Source of the DNA: an uncultured Paludibaculum sp.
GTDB lineage: Bacteria; Acidobacteriota; Terriglobia; Bryobacterales; Bryobacteraceae
Assembly (NCBI RefSeq): GCF_963665245.1
Contig: NZ_OY762268.1
Location: 1,237,974 to 1,301,973 of the forward strand
Reading direction: 5' to 3'
Length of the DNA: 64,000 nt
Position 1 is the stretch's first letter. Each line of letters starts with the position of its first letter. Of the stretch, positions 45,813-54,633 are shown piece after piece. Both the position numbers and the translations under genes were made by a program. The notes below the pieces were generated by a model. The model worked only from the letters and a program-made list of their open reading frames with translations. It was not told the origin of the DNA and did not search any database.

Positions 45813-47865
45813 CGGCCCAGCCTTTCTTCTTGGGTTCGTTCTTCGTTGTCTCCGCCGGCTTGACCACGCCGCTCTTCGACAGGTCGTCGATCACAAAGCG
45901 GACCGTCGCCTCGAGCAGCGCCGCTCTCGGGAAAGTGCTGCCCATCGACAGCGCCACGTTCAGGTGGTCGGAGTTCACGACGCCTAAATACTTCGACTCC
46001 GGGATGATCTGGTCCAGCTTGAGCAACTGGCTGTCGTTGTACTTGTCCCACGCCGATAGCATGCGGAAGGTCTGCGCGGCGGTCTTGGGCACTGTCTCGG
46101 CCGTGGTCACGGCAGCCAGCGAGTAAGTGGGCACCTGCGGATGCGGGTATGAAGCCAGGAACCGCTGCCGGACGTCTTTCTTGAGACTCTTGAAGCCTTC
46201 CGCCAGGTTGCCCTGGCACTTGCCCTGCTTCACCTTTGAGAGATAGGCGTCGAGCTGCATCGGGAGCGAGTCGGCCACGGGGGAACCGCCGGAGGCGCCG
46301 GCCGTACTGATGAAGGCGGCGACATTCTCCTTCACGCCGGGCTCCTGCGCCAGGGCCACCTGTAGGTCCGGAGTGCCCTTGCTGTACCCCACCACGATGA
46401 ACTTACGCTTGTCGTCCTTCATCTTCTCCTGGATGAATGACGCGATGGCTTTGGCGTTCGCCTCGCTGGAGTCGTTCGGGACTGACAGCAGTTCCGTCGT
46501 GAGTCCGTACTTCTCGGTCAACACCTTGCGGCCCTTGTCGTAAGCCGGAGTATCGGCCACGCAGGTGTTCATAATGCCGGGCACAATCAGAATGCGGTAG
46601 TCCTTCGAAATCTCACCCAGCTTCATATCGCTCTTGCCCGGTGTTTGCAGCCATTTGCTACAACTGCCCAACTCTTCCCCATCCGGGTTGTTCTGGGCCA
46701 GCACCGAGCAGAAGTAGTCGCTGAACTGCTCTGAGACGTCGCCATTCTCGGGCTTCAGGTAGACGACCAGGATCCGGCCGTCGGAGTGGAACTCCTCGCC
46801 ATGCGCTGTCTTCGCCTTGGTCACCGTGTCTTTCGGCGTGACGTAGTCGAGCTTCACCACCTGGCCGCTCTGCTTCAACGTCTCGCCGATGTACTCGCGT
46901 TCCAGGTCGGTGTCGGGGTCGATCTTGTGGGTGATGTTGCCATTGCGCTGGTCTTTGTCGAATCCGATGTCGTGCGTGCCGGCACCCACAAACAACGTCA
47001 GTCCGCCCACCGTGAACGGCGCCTTCCAGATGCGGAAGTGGTGGCGCGCCATCACCGTCTGGATGGGATCCGACATCGCGAATCCGTAGTCCTGCGCACG
47101 GTCGAACACCATCAGCTCGCTCATCGGCATCGTGAGGTATGCCTGCTTGGAGAGCGTACCGAGAGCGCCCCGGAGAAGGGTGTCCCGAACACTGCGGTCC
47201 ACCACAACCCAGCCAACCCCCAGCAGCGCCTGCTTCACCTGTTCTTCCGTGCCGACGACCAGGAAGTTGATGCGGTCTCCTTCGTTGCCATCCTTGTCCA
47301 CCACGCGCCGGGGGATCTGCGCCAGTTCCGCTTCTGTGATGGGCGGCAGGACACCCTTGAACTCGGTCTCGGTGTCCTTGGCCCGGCTGGTGACCTGGAT
47401 GGTCAACTTGTACTCGCCTTCGGCCGTCGAACTCCCGGAGTTCAAACCCACAAACAGCCGGCCCGCCACAGGCATGCGGCTTTCGCGGCGTTCACCGATG
47501 AAGAAGGGACGCGCCGAACCCTCGGAGCCGATGCGGCCGATGAGAGCCCCCCGCCCCGCGTCGTTCACCGGCAGCACGCGGATCAGGTCCTTCCACCCGC
47601 GCGCCAGACCCTCGGGGCCTGAGCTCTGCGCGGCGTCGGAGTACTTGAGGCTACCCGTCGCCTCGATCTTGACCATGTCCCCGGGCTGAACGTCGAGCCC
47701 CGTATCCACCCAACTCTGCTTGCCATCAACGGTGATCTGCCTGACCGCCGGATCGGCGGCCAGACACACGGTCGCTGCCCAAAGCAGCCCAACAAAGGCG
47801 GTGAGCAGCCGGCAGGACAATCGATCCGATTCGTCGCGTAGAGGCAGAAACTTGGCGCGTGTCAT
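45796..47865 (-). CDS. LecA-like, LssY-type and hydrolase domains in one secreted protein
   Basis: A 689-residue protein with a signal peptide. Domains in order: a PA-IL/LecA-like beta-sandwich near 40-165 (GKQSWVDTGLDVQPGDMVKI, RLFVGLNSGSS); an LssY C-terminal-type domain near 190-390 (FLVVGTEEQVKQALLGVGWV, DPIQTVMARHHFRIWKAPFT, FVGAGTHDIGFDKDQ); and a C-terminal alpha/beta-hydrolase-like domain near 430-650, with VVGYSKGTPDLQVAL as the nucleophile elbow. LssY-type domains are often linked to membrane phosphatases; here it is joined to a sugar-binding module. Head of the LssY/hydrolase/GNAT operon. Confidence 0.75.
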   Translation of the reverse strand: MTRAKFLPLRDESDRLSCRLLTAFVGLLWAATVCLAADPAVRQITVDGKQSWVDTGLDVQPGDMVKIEATGSLKYSDAAQSSGPEGLARGWKDLIRVLPVNDAGRGALIGRIGSEGSARPFFIGERRESRMPVAGRLFVGLNSGSSTAEGEYKLTIQVTSRAKDTETEFKGVLPPITEAELAQIPRRVVDKDGNEGDRINFLVVGTEEQVKQALLGVGWVVVDRSVRDTLLRGALGTLSKQAYLTMPMSELMVFDRAQDYGFAMSDPIQTVMARHHFRIWKAPFTVGGLTLFVGAGTHDIGFDKDQRNGNITHKIDPDTDLEREYIGETLKQSGQVVKLDYVTPKDTVTKAKTAHGEEFHSDGRILVVYLKPENGDVSEQFSDYFCSVLAQNNPDGEELGSCSKWLQTPGKSDMKLGEISKDYRILIVPGIMNTCVADTPAYDKGRKVLTEKYGLTTELLSVPNDSSEANAKAIASFIQEKMKDDKRKFIVVGYSKGTPDLQVALAQEPGVKENVAAFISTAGASGGSPVADSLPMQLDAYLSKVKQGKCQGNLAEGFKSLKKDVRQRFLASYPHPQVPTYSLAAVTTAETVPKTAAQTFRMLSAWDKYNDSQLLKLDQIIPESKYLGVVNSDHLNVALSMGSTFPRAALLEATVRFVIDDLSKSGVVKPAETTKNEPKKKGWADGFGQ

Positions 47866-47909
47866 ACGAATGCCCCCTCATGCGCCAGATTAGCGCAAAT
47901 TCGGGCCGC

Positions 47910-48173
47910 CTATTCACCGAGCACGCCGTAATACCGGCCCATCCAGTAAGGGAGGATGTAGTCGATGCCTGCCCCTTCGATGGTTCCGTACAGTCCACCA
48001 TAGAGCCGGAACGGGCTGCGCTGCCACAGGAAATCCGTGGCCGGCCGCTCGGGCACAGGCACAACTTCGCACCCACGGTTCTCATAGGTTTCTCGATGGG
48101 TGATGAAAAGAAAGGGGGCACCGAGGTAGCTACGGCTGCCCCCATTGGCGGAAGATCGGAGTGTAGCGCCCAT
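47910..48173 (-). CDS. Short protein with WQRSPF...DYILPYWMGRYYG motif, possibly truncated
   Basis: 87 residues. The C-terminal half (ATDFLWQRSPFRLYGGLYGT and IDYILPYWMGRYYGVLGE) looks like the conserved end of a family of Acidobacteriota secreted proteins that I recall with a similar motif; the first 30 residues do not resemble a signal peptide. It may be a decayed gene of which only the end is left. It lies between the GH116 and LssY genes on the same strand. The 169 bases from 48174 to 48342 hold no other gene. Confidence 0.45.
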   Translation of the reverse strand: MGATLRSSANGGSRSYLGAPFLFITHRETYENRGCEVVPVPERPATDFLWQRSPFRLYGGLYGTIEGAGIDYILPYWMGRYYGVLGE

Positions 48174-48342
48174 GACCTAGCGCTATCACCAGCATCTCCA
48201 TGCGGCGGTGGAACTGGGGATCCAAAGGCCGGCGCAGGGAGATGCCGCCGGAACCGTTCCAACTATGCCGCAGACCACAAGGGCCTATACCTCTATTAGC
48301 GAAATCTACCCCACTTTGGGGACACGAATTCCGCAGTGCGAC

Positions 48343-50883
48343 TCATGCCACCTTGTATGGCTGCCCGGGAAGAATCTTGACAGGCTCCTGCAGCTTGACG
48401 GTGCGTTTGGCCAGTTCGACCGAGCCGAGGTCCAGGAAGCCGTCCTCCACTCGGATCGTGAGTCCGGCTGAACCCAGCTCGAACGTGCCCCACCCGCTGG
48501 CCGTGGACCAGAAACACTTCAGTTCGGTCAGCTTATGCTGAGGCTTGAGGATCAGCCTCTTCTCCGGAGCGTGGTAGACAAAGCCCGATAAAGCGAGAAT
48601 CCCGCTCCAGGCCGCCATGGCCCGGGCGTAGTGGTGACCGCATTCAGCCTCGTCCCACGGATTGCGCCGCTGGCCATCGTAGCGCCTGCGCGTGTTCACG
48701 AAACACTCCATGCCCTCGGCCGCCATACCGGCGTAGATCATATGAGAAGCCGTAGCATGTTCCAGACCCGTAAAGACTTCCCCGTAATAGGGAAATGGAA
48801 TGTGCGGCCGCGTTCCTTTGCCGTAGTCGCACACCACCAGGGCCGCCTCGTCGTTGAGAACATAGGTGCGCTGCACGCACTCGTGGTCAGACATGTCGCG
48901 CTTGTAGTTGTACTGGTAGATCGACTGCAGCGTCTTCTTGATCATCTCCTCGCTGACCAGCGGCCCCAATCCGCACACCTCCGATTGGTATTGACCGATG
49001 AGTTGGTCGACCAGACACCCATTCCCCATCTGGTATTCGGGGGATTCCGTGTTTTCGCTGCCCATGTCGGAGATCAGCGCCTTAGCGACGGTGTCCTTCT
49101 TCGTTCCCTGCACCTTCTGGATAAAGTATTCGCCATTGAACAGGTTGGCTTCGATCCACTTCCGGCCCCGTCCGTAGAGCCCACGGCACTCCTGCGCGAA
49201 CGCCTGGTCGCCCGCCGCCTTGGCCAGTTCCTCGCCAGCACGCAGCGCACCCAGATAGTAGATGCCGCACATCGGATTGGGCCCGTAGAACTCCACATCG
49301 TACGTATTGTGCTGAGCACCTTCCATCACGCCGTCCCTATCGGCGTCCCAACCTCCGGGGATCCAGCAGAATTCAATGGACTTACGCACCGCTGGATAGA
49401 TCTTCGCCAACCATGCCTTGTCACCCCACAGACGCCAGTCGAGATACGCCTTCATGATCTGGCCCATCTGCCCATCAGCCGCCGCCAACCCGGAGCGCGC
49501 CCCCTTCGTGGGTAGGGTCTCGCGGAAATGGATGGCGCCCCGCTCATCCATCATGTGACCGAAGACGGCGTTGCGCAGGCTGCGCGCCAGAGTCGGATAG
49601 ACCATGGCGGTTGTCGATTCGTAGTTCCAAACGTGCGTGCACGATCCGTGGCAGCAACCGGCCTTGTCGTTCACACCCTCGAAGCCGTGGAATTCGCCCT
49701 CGGAAGTGCGGAAACTTGTCGTGGTCGCCAACGTGGAGAGGTTGCTCATGGCCGCGTCTTTGACCGCGCCCGGCAAGGTCGAATCGGCCATCGCCTGGAC
49801 GAACGCCCGGGTCTTCTTCTCAAGCATGGGCAACTGCTTGGCCAGGTATTCGGCGGTCGCCCAGGAGTCAGGGAAGCGAGTCGAGTAGTAGTTCCCGATG
49901 AGCGTCTTTTCATCGCCTTTGTCCGCGTGCCAACCGCAGCGCGCCGGTGTCCTATTGGGGAAATGCCAGGCGAGGACGAACGTGAATTCGGCGGAGCCGC
50001 CCGCCGGAATCTCCTTGCGGATGGAAACGGCGCCAACGGCGTTCCGGGGATCGGGTTCGTTCTCCAGCCGGCCTTTCGCCGAGAACTCGTCCCAGAAGAG
50101 CATGGGACTGTTCCACCAACGGCCTTTGGGCCAGCCACGCCAGATGGTCACTTCGCCGTCGCCCAGAGCGGCGAGCGTGAAGTCGCCCTTCAGTTCGTGG
50201 TCGGCCGCAACGCCCGGATTCGACATGACCAGGCCGCGCAGCGCACCGGAAGCCTTCTCGGTATTCGTGCGTCCGTCTCCGCGATCCGCCACATTGTCGA
50301 TGGAGTAGCAGAGTGCTACCTTGGCGGCGACGTTCGCCGGATTGGTGACTTTGTAGCGCAGAATTGCCACGGGCAGGCCGGACTCATCGGCGTCGAGGGG
50401 AAAGATGGGCGTGAAGGCGTCGAGAGCGAGCCGCACCGGCAGTTTCCGGTCGCGAAAGTCGATGTGCGCAATGGGGTAGGAGCCGGTGAACACGGCGGTA
50501 TCCATGCGCGGCATGCCGGGCATGTTGTTCGAACCGAGACCGCTGGATCCTTCGTACGGCGGCAGGTAGCGCGCTTCCGCGATCTTCGCCACCGGTTGGC
50601 GGTCTCCGACCTGGGCCCAGATCGCAGGCAGAGCGTAGCTGGGTGCATTGCCCTTATCGGGCCGGTTGAAGATCTCCCAGTCGCGCAACTGGCCGCGCCC
50701 CCCCAGGGAGATGGAGCCGGCGGCAATGCCGCCCAAGGGAAATGCAATCTGTTGCAGTTGCAGACCCGCGAACTTGCGCGGCCAGGCCACGCCGCCGCTC
50801 GATCCTGGGGCCGCGATCTGCGCGGAAAGGGCCGCCGGAGTGGCACCGGCGATCTTGAGGAACGAACGGCGATCAGTCTGCAT
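48343..50883 (-). CDS. GH116-type glucosidase/glucosylceramidase-like enzyme, Tat-exported
   Basis: An 846-residue protein. It has a twin-arginine signal (DRRSFLKIAG), an N-terminal beta-sandwich (FPLGGIAAGSISLGGRGQLR) and a C-terminal (alpha/alpha)6 barrel (WNYESTTAMVYPTLARSLRN, DGVMEGAQHNTYDVEFYGPN, ALISDMGSENTESPEYQM), as in the GBA2-related GH116 family. These enzymes hydrolyse beta-glucosides, beta-xylosides or glucosylceramide; the conserved DVEFYGPNPMCG segment and ECGHHYARAMA support this. The ATG at 50883 was preferred to a GTG three codons earlier. It is divergent from the radical SAM gene. Confidence 0.85.
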   Translation of the reverse strand: MQTDRRSFLKIAGATPAALSAQIAAPGSSGGVAWPRKFAGLQLQQIAFPLGGIAAGSISLGGRGQLRDWEIFNRPDKGNAPSYALPAIWAQVGDRQPVAKIAEARYLPPYEGSSGLGSNNMPGMPRMDTAVFTGSYPIAHIDFRDRKLPVRLALDAFTPIFPLDADESGLPVAILRYKVTNPANVAAKVALCYSIDNVADRGDGRTNTEKASGALRGLVMSNPGVAADHELKGDFTLAALGDGEVTIWRGWPKGRWWNSPMLFWDEFSAKGRLENEPDPRNAVGAVSIRKEIPAGGSAEFTFVLAWHFPNRTPARCGWHADKGDEKTLIGNYYSTRFPDSWATAEYLAKQLPMLEKKTRAFVQAMADSTLPGAVKDAAMSNLSTLATTTSFRTSEGEFHGFEGVNDKAGCCHGSCTHVWNYESTTAMVYPTLARSLRNAVFGHMMDERGAIHFRETLPTKGARSGLAAADGQMGQIMKAYLDWRLWGDKAWLAKIYPAVRKSIEFCWIPGGWDADRDGVMEGAQHNTYDVEFYGPNPMCGIYYLGALRAGEELAKAAGDQAFAQECRGLYGRGRKWIEANLFNGEYFIQKVQGTKKDTVAKALISDMGSENTESPEYQMGNGCLVDQLIGQYQSEVCGLGPLVSEEMIKKTLQSIYQYNYKRDMSDHECVQRTYVLNDEAALVVCDYGKGTRPHIPFPYYGEVFTGLEHATASHMIYAGMAAEGMECFVNTRRRYDGQRRNPWDEAECGHHYARAMAAWSGILALSGFVYHAPEKRLILKPQHKLTELKCFWSTASGWGTFELGSAGLTIRVEDGFLDLGSVELAKRTVKLQEPVKILPGQPYKVA

Positions 50884-50937
50884 GGGCCCCACAATATCGC
50901 AGTTCGCAGGCCACCGCTACGTCAGTGATTCGCCTCA

Positions 50938-50977
50938 AATATTCGCCTTGACAAATGGCGAATAAATAGCGAATATT
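50938..50977 (+). promoter_or_regulatory. Promoter with flanking inverted repeat before the radical SAM gene
   Basis: TTGACA at 50948-50953 is followed at 18 bases by AATATT. It is flanked by perfect 9-base inverted arms, AATATTCGC (50938-50946) and GCGAATATT (50969-50977), with a further GCGAATA at 50958-50964. The ATG at 50982 follows within a few bases, with no Shine-Dalgarno, so the mRNA may be leaderless. Confidence 0.5.
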
Positions 50978-50981
50978 AACT

Positions 50982-52007
50982 ATGTTCTCCGGCATCGCCA
51001 AGCTGGCCCACGAAGGCGGCCAGTTGGAGCAGAAGGCGCGGGTCCAGTATCGAGAACTGGATTCGCGCCACCTGCTGAACCGCTGCAGCAGCGAGCGCAT
51101 GCCGTTCGAATGGACGATCAATCCGTACCGCGGGTGCGAGTTTGGCTGCCAGTATTGCTACGCGCGCTACACGCATGAGTTCATGGAGTATCGCGAACCG
51201 CTCGACTTCGAGCGCAAGATCTTCGCGAAACGCTTTGATCTGGCCGCATTCTCGGCGGAGCTGCGCACCGTGCGGCCCGACCATTGGATTGCGATCGGAA
51301 CGGCTACGGATCCGTACCAACCTGCCGAGCGCCGCTACCGGTTGACGCGGAAGATTCTTGGAGTCTTTGCCCGCCGGCAGAGCTTCAACCTGGCCATCAC
51401 CACAAAGTCGGATCTCGTCGCGCGGGATGTGGACCTGTTAGTAAGGATCGCGAAATCAAACAACGTGCGCGTGAACATGACCGTGACGACAACGGACACC
51501 GCGCTGGCACGCCTGCTGGAACCCATGGCCCCAAGGCCCGACCTGCGTTTGGCCGCGCTGCGCAGGCTGAGCACGCAAGGCATTGAAACAAGTGTCTTTG
51601 CGTGTCCAGTGATGCCGGCAATCAACGACTCGCGCGAAAGTCTCGCAGCCGTGGCCAAGGCGGCGGCGGAAGCGGGCGCCCGGAACTTCGGCGCGCAGGT
51701 CGTCTTTCTCAAACCGTGTGCCCGGGCCGTGTTTCTGCCCTTCCTGGAAAAGTCGTTCCCGCAGTTGGCCCGCGCTTATCATGACCACTTCGACCGGGAG
51801 GCGACGATCCGTGGTGCGTACCCCGAGCGGATCAAGGGGATACTCCATGAACTGAGGGCGGAGCACGGACTTTCCGCTCGATGGCCCGAAAACGCGCCGA
51901 AATGGCAAGGATCCTTCGACTTCTCAACGAGCGAAGATGCCGACAAATCGGCACTTGTCGACATTTCGGCGCCGAAATATCGGCACGCAGCCGGATCTTC
52001 CTGTTAA
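50982..52007 (+). CDS. Radical SAM protein (SplB-like)
   Basis: A 341-residue radical SAM protein. The cluster motif CEFGCQYC supplies Cys52, Cys56 and Cys59 (CX3CX2C). WTINPYRGCEFG and HWIAIGTATDPYQPAERRY match the SplB/Rv2578c-type family, related to the spore photoproduct lyase but found widely without spores; the reaction is unknown. The last 20 residues (DADKSALVDISAPKYRHA) sit over a palindrome-rich DNA stretch and are probably not conserved. It is transcribed from its own promoter; the efflux operon begins 72 bases later. Confidence 0.9.
   Translation: MFSGIAKLAHEGGQLEQKARVQYRELDSRHLLNRCSSERMPFEWTINPYRGCEFGCQYCYARYTHEFMEYREPLDFERKIFAKRFDLAAFSAELRTVRPDHWIAIGTATDPYQPAERRYRLTRKILGVFARRQSFNLAITTKSDLVARDVDLLVRIAKSNNVRVNMTVTTTDTALARLLEPMAPRPDLRLAALRRLSTQGIETSVFACPVMPAINDSRESLAAVAKAAAEAGARNFGAQVVFLKPCARAVFLPFLEKSFPQLARAYHDHFDREATIRGAYPERIKGILHELRAEHGLSARWPENAPKWQGSFDFSTSEDADKSALVDISAPKYRHAAGSSC
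51939..51977 (+). promoter_or_regulatory. Palindrome cluster upstream of the efflux operon
   Basis: A hairpin with arms GCCGA/TCGGC (51939-51952) is followed by the perfect palindrome TTTCGGCGCCGAAA (51964-51977). They lie in the last codons of the radical SAM gene, about 100 bases before tolC. They may bind a regulator of the efflux operon. Confidence 0.35.
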
Positions 52008-52035
52008 CTTCTTGATTTGATTCATCGCGCCATCT

Positions 52036-52050
52036 GGCATCCCGGATGCC
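52036..52050 (+). promoter_or_regulatory. 15-bp perfect palindrome before tolC-like gene (operator candidate)
   Basis: GGCATCC and GGATGCC flank a single C, 30 bases before the TolC-like start. The loop is too short for a terminator hairpin, which fits a protein-binding site. No regulator gene lies next to the operon. Confidence 0.5.
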
Positions 52051-52079
52051 CTTAAGGGGTACATACGGAGATGACGACG

Positions 52080-53375
52080 ATGAACAAAGCAATCTGGGTC
52101 CTTCCACTCGCTTTGATGGCGGCGCAAGGACAGGAACCGGCCGTGAAGCTCACGCTGAAGGGCGCGGTGGAGTTGGCGCTCCGGCAGAATCCCCAAGTTC
52201 AAATCGCGAAGCTGTCGATTGCGGAGCGGCAGCAGGACTCCGCGATCGCGAAGTCGGGGCTGTTGCCGCAAGTCGGCCTGTCGGTTTCCGAGACGGTGCA
52301 GCGCGGCAACATCGAGGCGACGCTGGGCAAGCGCATCCCAGGTTTTCCCCAGCATGTCGGCCCGTTCCCCATCTTCCAACCCGGCGCGCAGGCCTCGCTT
52401 TCCGTCTTCGACCTGACCCTGTGGAATCGCTACAAGGCTTCGAAGGCCACGGTGGACAGCCAGACGGCGCAGGAACTTTCGACCCGCGAACAGTATGTCC
52501 TGCTGGTGGTCTCTCAGTATCTGGGCAGCCTGCGGGCTTCGGCCGACATCACAGCGGCGCAGTCGCGGTATGACCTGGCCAAGGCGTTGTTCGATCTCGC
52601 CGCTGACTTGCAGAAGAATGGCGCGGGCACGCGCATCGATACGCTGCGGGCCCAGGTGCAGCTTCAGAACGAGCAACAGCGGTTGATTGTCGCCAGGACC
52701 CAGAGTGAAACGTCTCTCTACGCACTGGCCCGGCTGCTGAATGTTCCGGCCGTCGAACTCGATGACGCCGGGACATTCTTCCAGACGCCCGAGTTTCCCG
52801 GAGAGAGCGCCGTTACGTCCGCGCTGCAGCAGCGGCCGGAGATGAAGGCGCTGGCGGGGCGCATGCACGCGCTGGAGCTGGAAGAGAAGGCCGCACGGGC
52901 CGAGAGGCTGCCGAAGCTGGGCGTGACCGCCGGCTACAGCCTGCAGGGCACGCATCCGAACAACGCGATTCCCGCCTACTCCTATGGGGCGGAGCTGAGC
53001 ATGCCGCTCTACACCGGCGGCCGCATCGGGGCCGAGACGGCCAAGGCGCAGATCCAGGTCAAGAAGCTGATGCAGGAGAAGCAGGAGCTGGAAAACCAGA
53101 TCGGGCAGGAAGTGAAGACGTCGCAGGCGGAGCTGAAGGCCGCCCGCACACAGGTGGATGTGGCCAACTCCACCGTGGAACTGGCCAAGGAAGAAGTGAC
53201 GCAGGCGCGGGACCGCTTTCAGGCGGGCGTGGCCAACAACATTGAGGTCATCACGGCACAGGACGAGTTGGCCCGGGCCAGTGATCAACAGATCGCGGCG
53301 CTGTACCGCTATAACCAGGCGCGCGCCGAACTGGCGCATGCCACGGGTCAGATGGAACTGCTGTACGCACGGTAA
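52080..53375 (+). CDS. TolC-family outer-membrane efflux protein
   Basis: A 431-residue outer-membrane channel of a tripartite exporter. It has a signal peptide and two long coiled repeats of the OEP fold (SIAERQQDSAIAKSGLLPQV, and TVELAKEEVTQARDRFQAGV, with GAGTRIDTLRAQVQLQNEQ at the equivalent place). The ATG at 52080 has CGGAG nine bases upstream; one three codons earlier is too close. It is the first gene of a TolC-HlyD-DHA2 operon with gaps of 28 and 27 bases. Confidence 0.92.
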   Translation: MNKAIWVLPLALMAAQGQEPAVKLTLKGAVELALRQNPQVQIAKLSIAERQQDSAIAKSGLLPQVGLSVSETVQRGNIEATLGKRIPGFPQHVGPFPIFQPGAQASLSVFDLTLWNRYKASKATVDSQTAQELSTREQYVLLVVSQYLGSLRASADITAAQSRYDLAKALFDLAADLQKNGAGTRIDTLRAQVQLQNEQQRLIVARTQSETSLYALARLLNVPAVELDDAGTFFQTPEFPGESAVTSALQQRPEMKALAGRMHALELEEKAARAERLPKLGVTAGYSLQGTHPNNAIPAYSYGAELSMPLYTGGRIGAETAKAQIQVKKLMQEKQELENQIGQEVKTSQAELKAARTQVDVANSTVELAKEEVTQARDRFQAGVANNIEVITAQDELARASDQQIAALYRYNQARAELAHATGQMELLYAR

Positions 53376-53403
53376 GGCGAGAGGGAACAAGGAGAACACG
53401 GAA

Positions 53404-54606
53404 ATGAAACGCAACTGGAAAGTGATTGTGGCGAGCGCCGCGGTAGTCGCCATCGCGCTGGGTTCGATGGCCTTCCTGAGCCTGCAAGGCAGGGAGACGA
53501 CCGACAACGCGCAAGTGGACGGCAACTTGGTGCCGGTGGCCTCGAAGGTGTACGGCAACGTGGCTCGTGTCATGGTGGACGACAATCAGGCGGTGAAGCC
53601 CGGCGATGTGCTGGTGGAGATCGACGCCCGGGACTACGAAGTGAAAGTACAGCAGGCGCGGGCGGCCCTGGCGCTGGCCGAGAGCCAGTCGACCGCGGCG
53701 GCGGTGAGTGTCCCGTTGACGGCGGAGACGACATCGAGCAACACGGCGGGAGCCCAGGCGCAGTTGCAGACGGCGGAGGCCGAGTTGCTGAAGGCACAGG
53801 TAAACCTGGAGCAGTCGGCCGGCTCGGAACTGTCGTATGCCAAGGCGAACGTGGCGGCCATGAAGGCGAACAACGACAAGGCTCAGGCGGATCTGGATCG
53901 CATGGGCCCGCTGGCGCAGAAGCAGGAGATTTCGCGCCTGCAGTATGACGCCTATGTGGCAGCGGCGCGGGTGGCGGAGAGCCAGTTGCAGGCGGCCAAG
54001 GAGAAGCTGGATTCGGCCGGCAAGGACACCGACAACAAGCGCGCCTCCATTCTGGCCGCCAAGGCGCGGGTGGAGCAGGCGCGGGCAGCGGTGTCGCAGG
54101 CAAGGGCCGGGCAGAAGCAGGTGTCGGTGCGGACGGCCGAGGCGCAATCGGCTCTGGCCTCCATCGAACAGGCCAAGGCGAATCTGGCGTATGCCGAGCT
54201 GCAGTTGAGCTACGCGAAGATCAAGGCTCCGGTAGCGGGCGTGGTGACGCGCAAGAGCGTGGAGCAGGGCCAGATCCTGCAACCGGGCCAGGGCCTGCTG
54301 ATGCTGATCCCGCTGCAGGGCACGTGGGTGACGGCCAACTTCAAGGAGACACAGTTGCGCGATGTACGGGCGGGCCAGAAGGCCGAGATCGAAGTCGACA
54401 TGCTGGGCCGCAAAGTGACGGGCCGGGTGGATTCGATCGCCGGCGCGACGGGCGCGCGGATGAGCCTGCTGCCGCCTGAGAATGCGACGGGTAACTTCGT
54501 GAAGGTGGTGCAGCGGGTGCCGGTGAAGATCGTGTTGGACAAATTGCCGGAGGGCCTGTTGCTGCGCCCCGGCCTGAACGTGGAAGCGACCATCGTGACG
54601 AAGTAA
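53404..54606 (+). CDS. HlyD/EmrA-type membrane-fusion protein
   Basis: A 400-residue periplasmic adaptor: a short N-terminal membrane anchor (VIVASAAVVAIALGSMAFLS), a lipoyl half (GNVARVMVDDNQAVKPGDVL), a long coiled coil (residues about 80-235, ARVEQARAAVSQARAG), and the second lipoyl half (IKAPVAGVVTRKSVEQGQIL) plus a beta-barrel. This is EmrA-like. The ATG at 53404 has AAGGAG upstream; the frame extends into the tolC gene but the earlier part is not adaptor-like. Links the MFS pump to the TolC-like channel. Confidence 0.93.
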   Translation: MKRNWKVIVASAAVVAIALGSMAFLSLQGRETTDNAQVDGNLVPVASKVYGNVARVMVDDNQAVKPGDVLVEIDARDYEVKVQQARAALALAESQSTAAAVSVPLTAETTSSNTAGAQAQLQTAEAELLKAQVNLEQSAGSELSYAKANVAAMKANNDKAQADLDRMGPLAQKQEISRLQYDAYVAAARVAESQLQAAKEKLDSAGKDTDNKRASILAAKARVEQARAAVSQARAGQKQVSVRTAEAQSALASIEQAKANLAYAELQLSYAKIKAPVAGVVTRKSVEQGQILQPGQGLLMLIPLQGTWVTANFKETQLRDVRAGQKAEIEVDMLGRKVTGRVDSIAGATGARMSLLPPENATGNFVKVVQRVPVKIVLDKLPEGLLLRPGLNVEATIVTK

Positions 54607-54633
54607 GCACGCGTTTGAGGATCTGGGGGCCCT

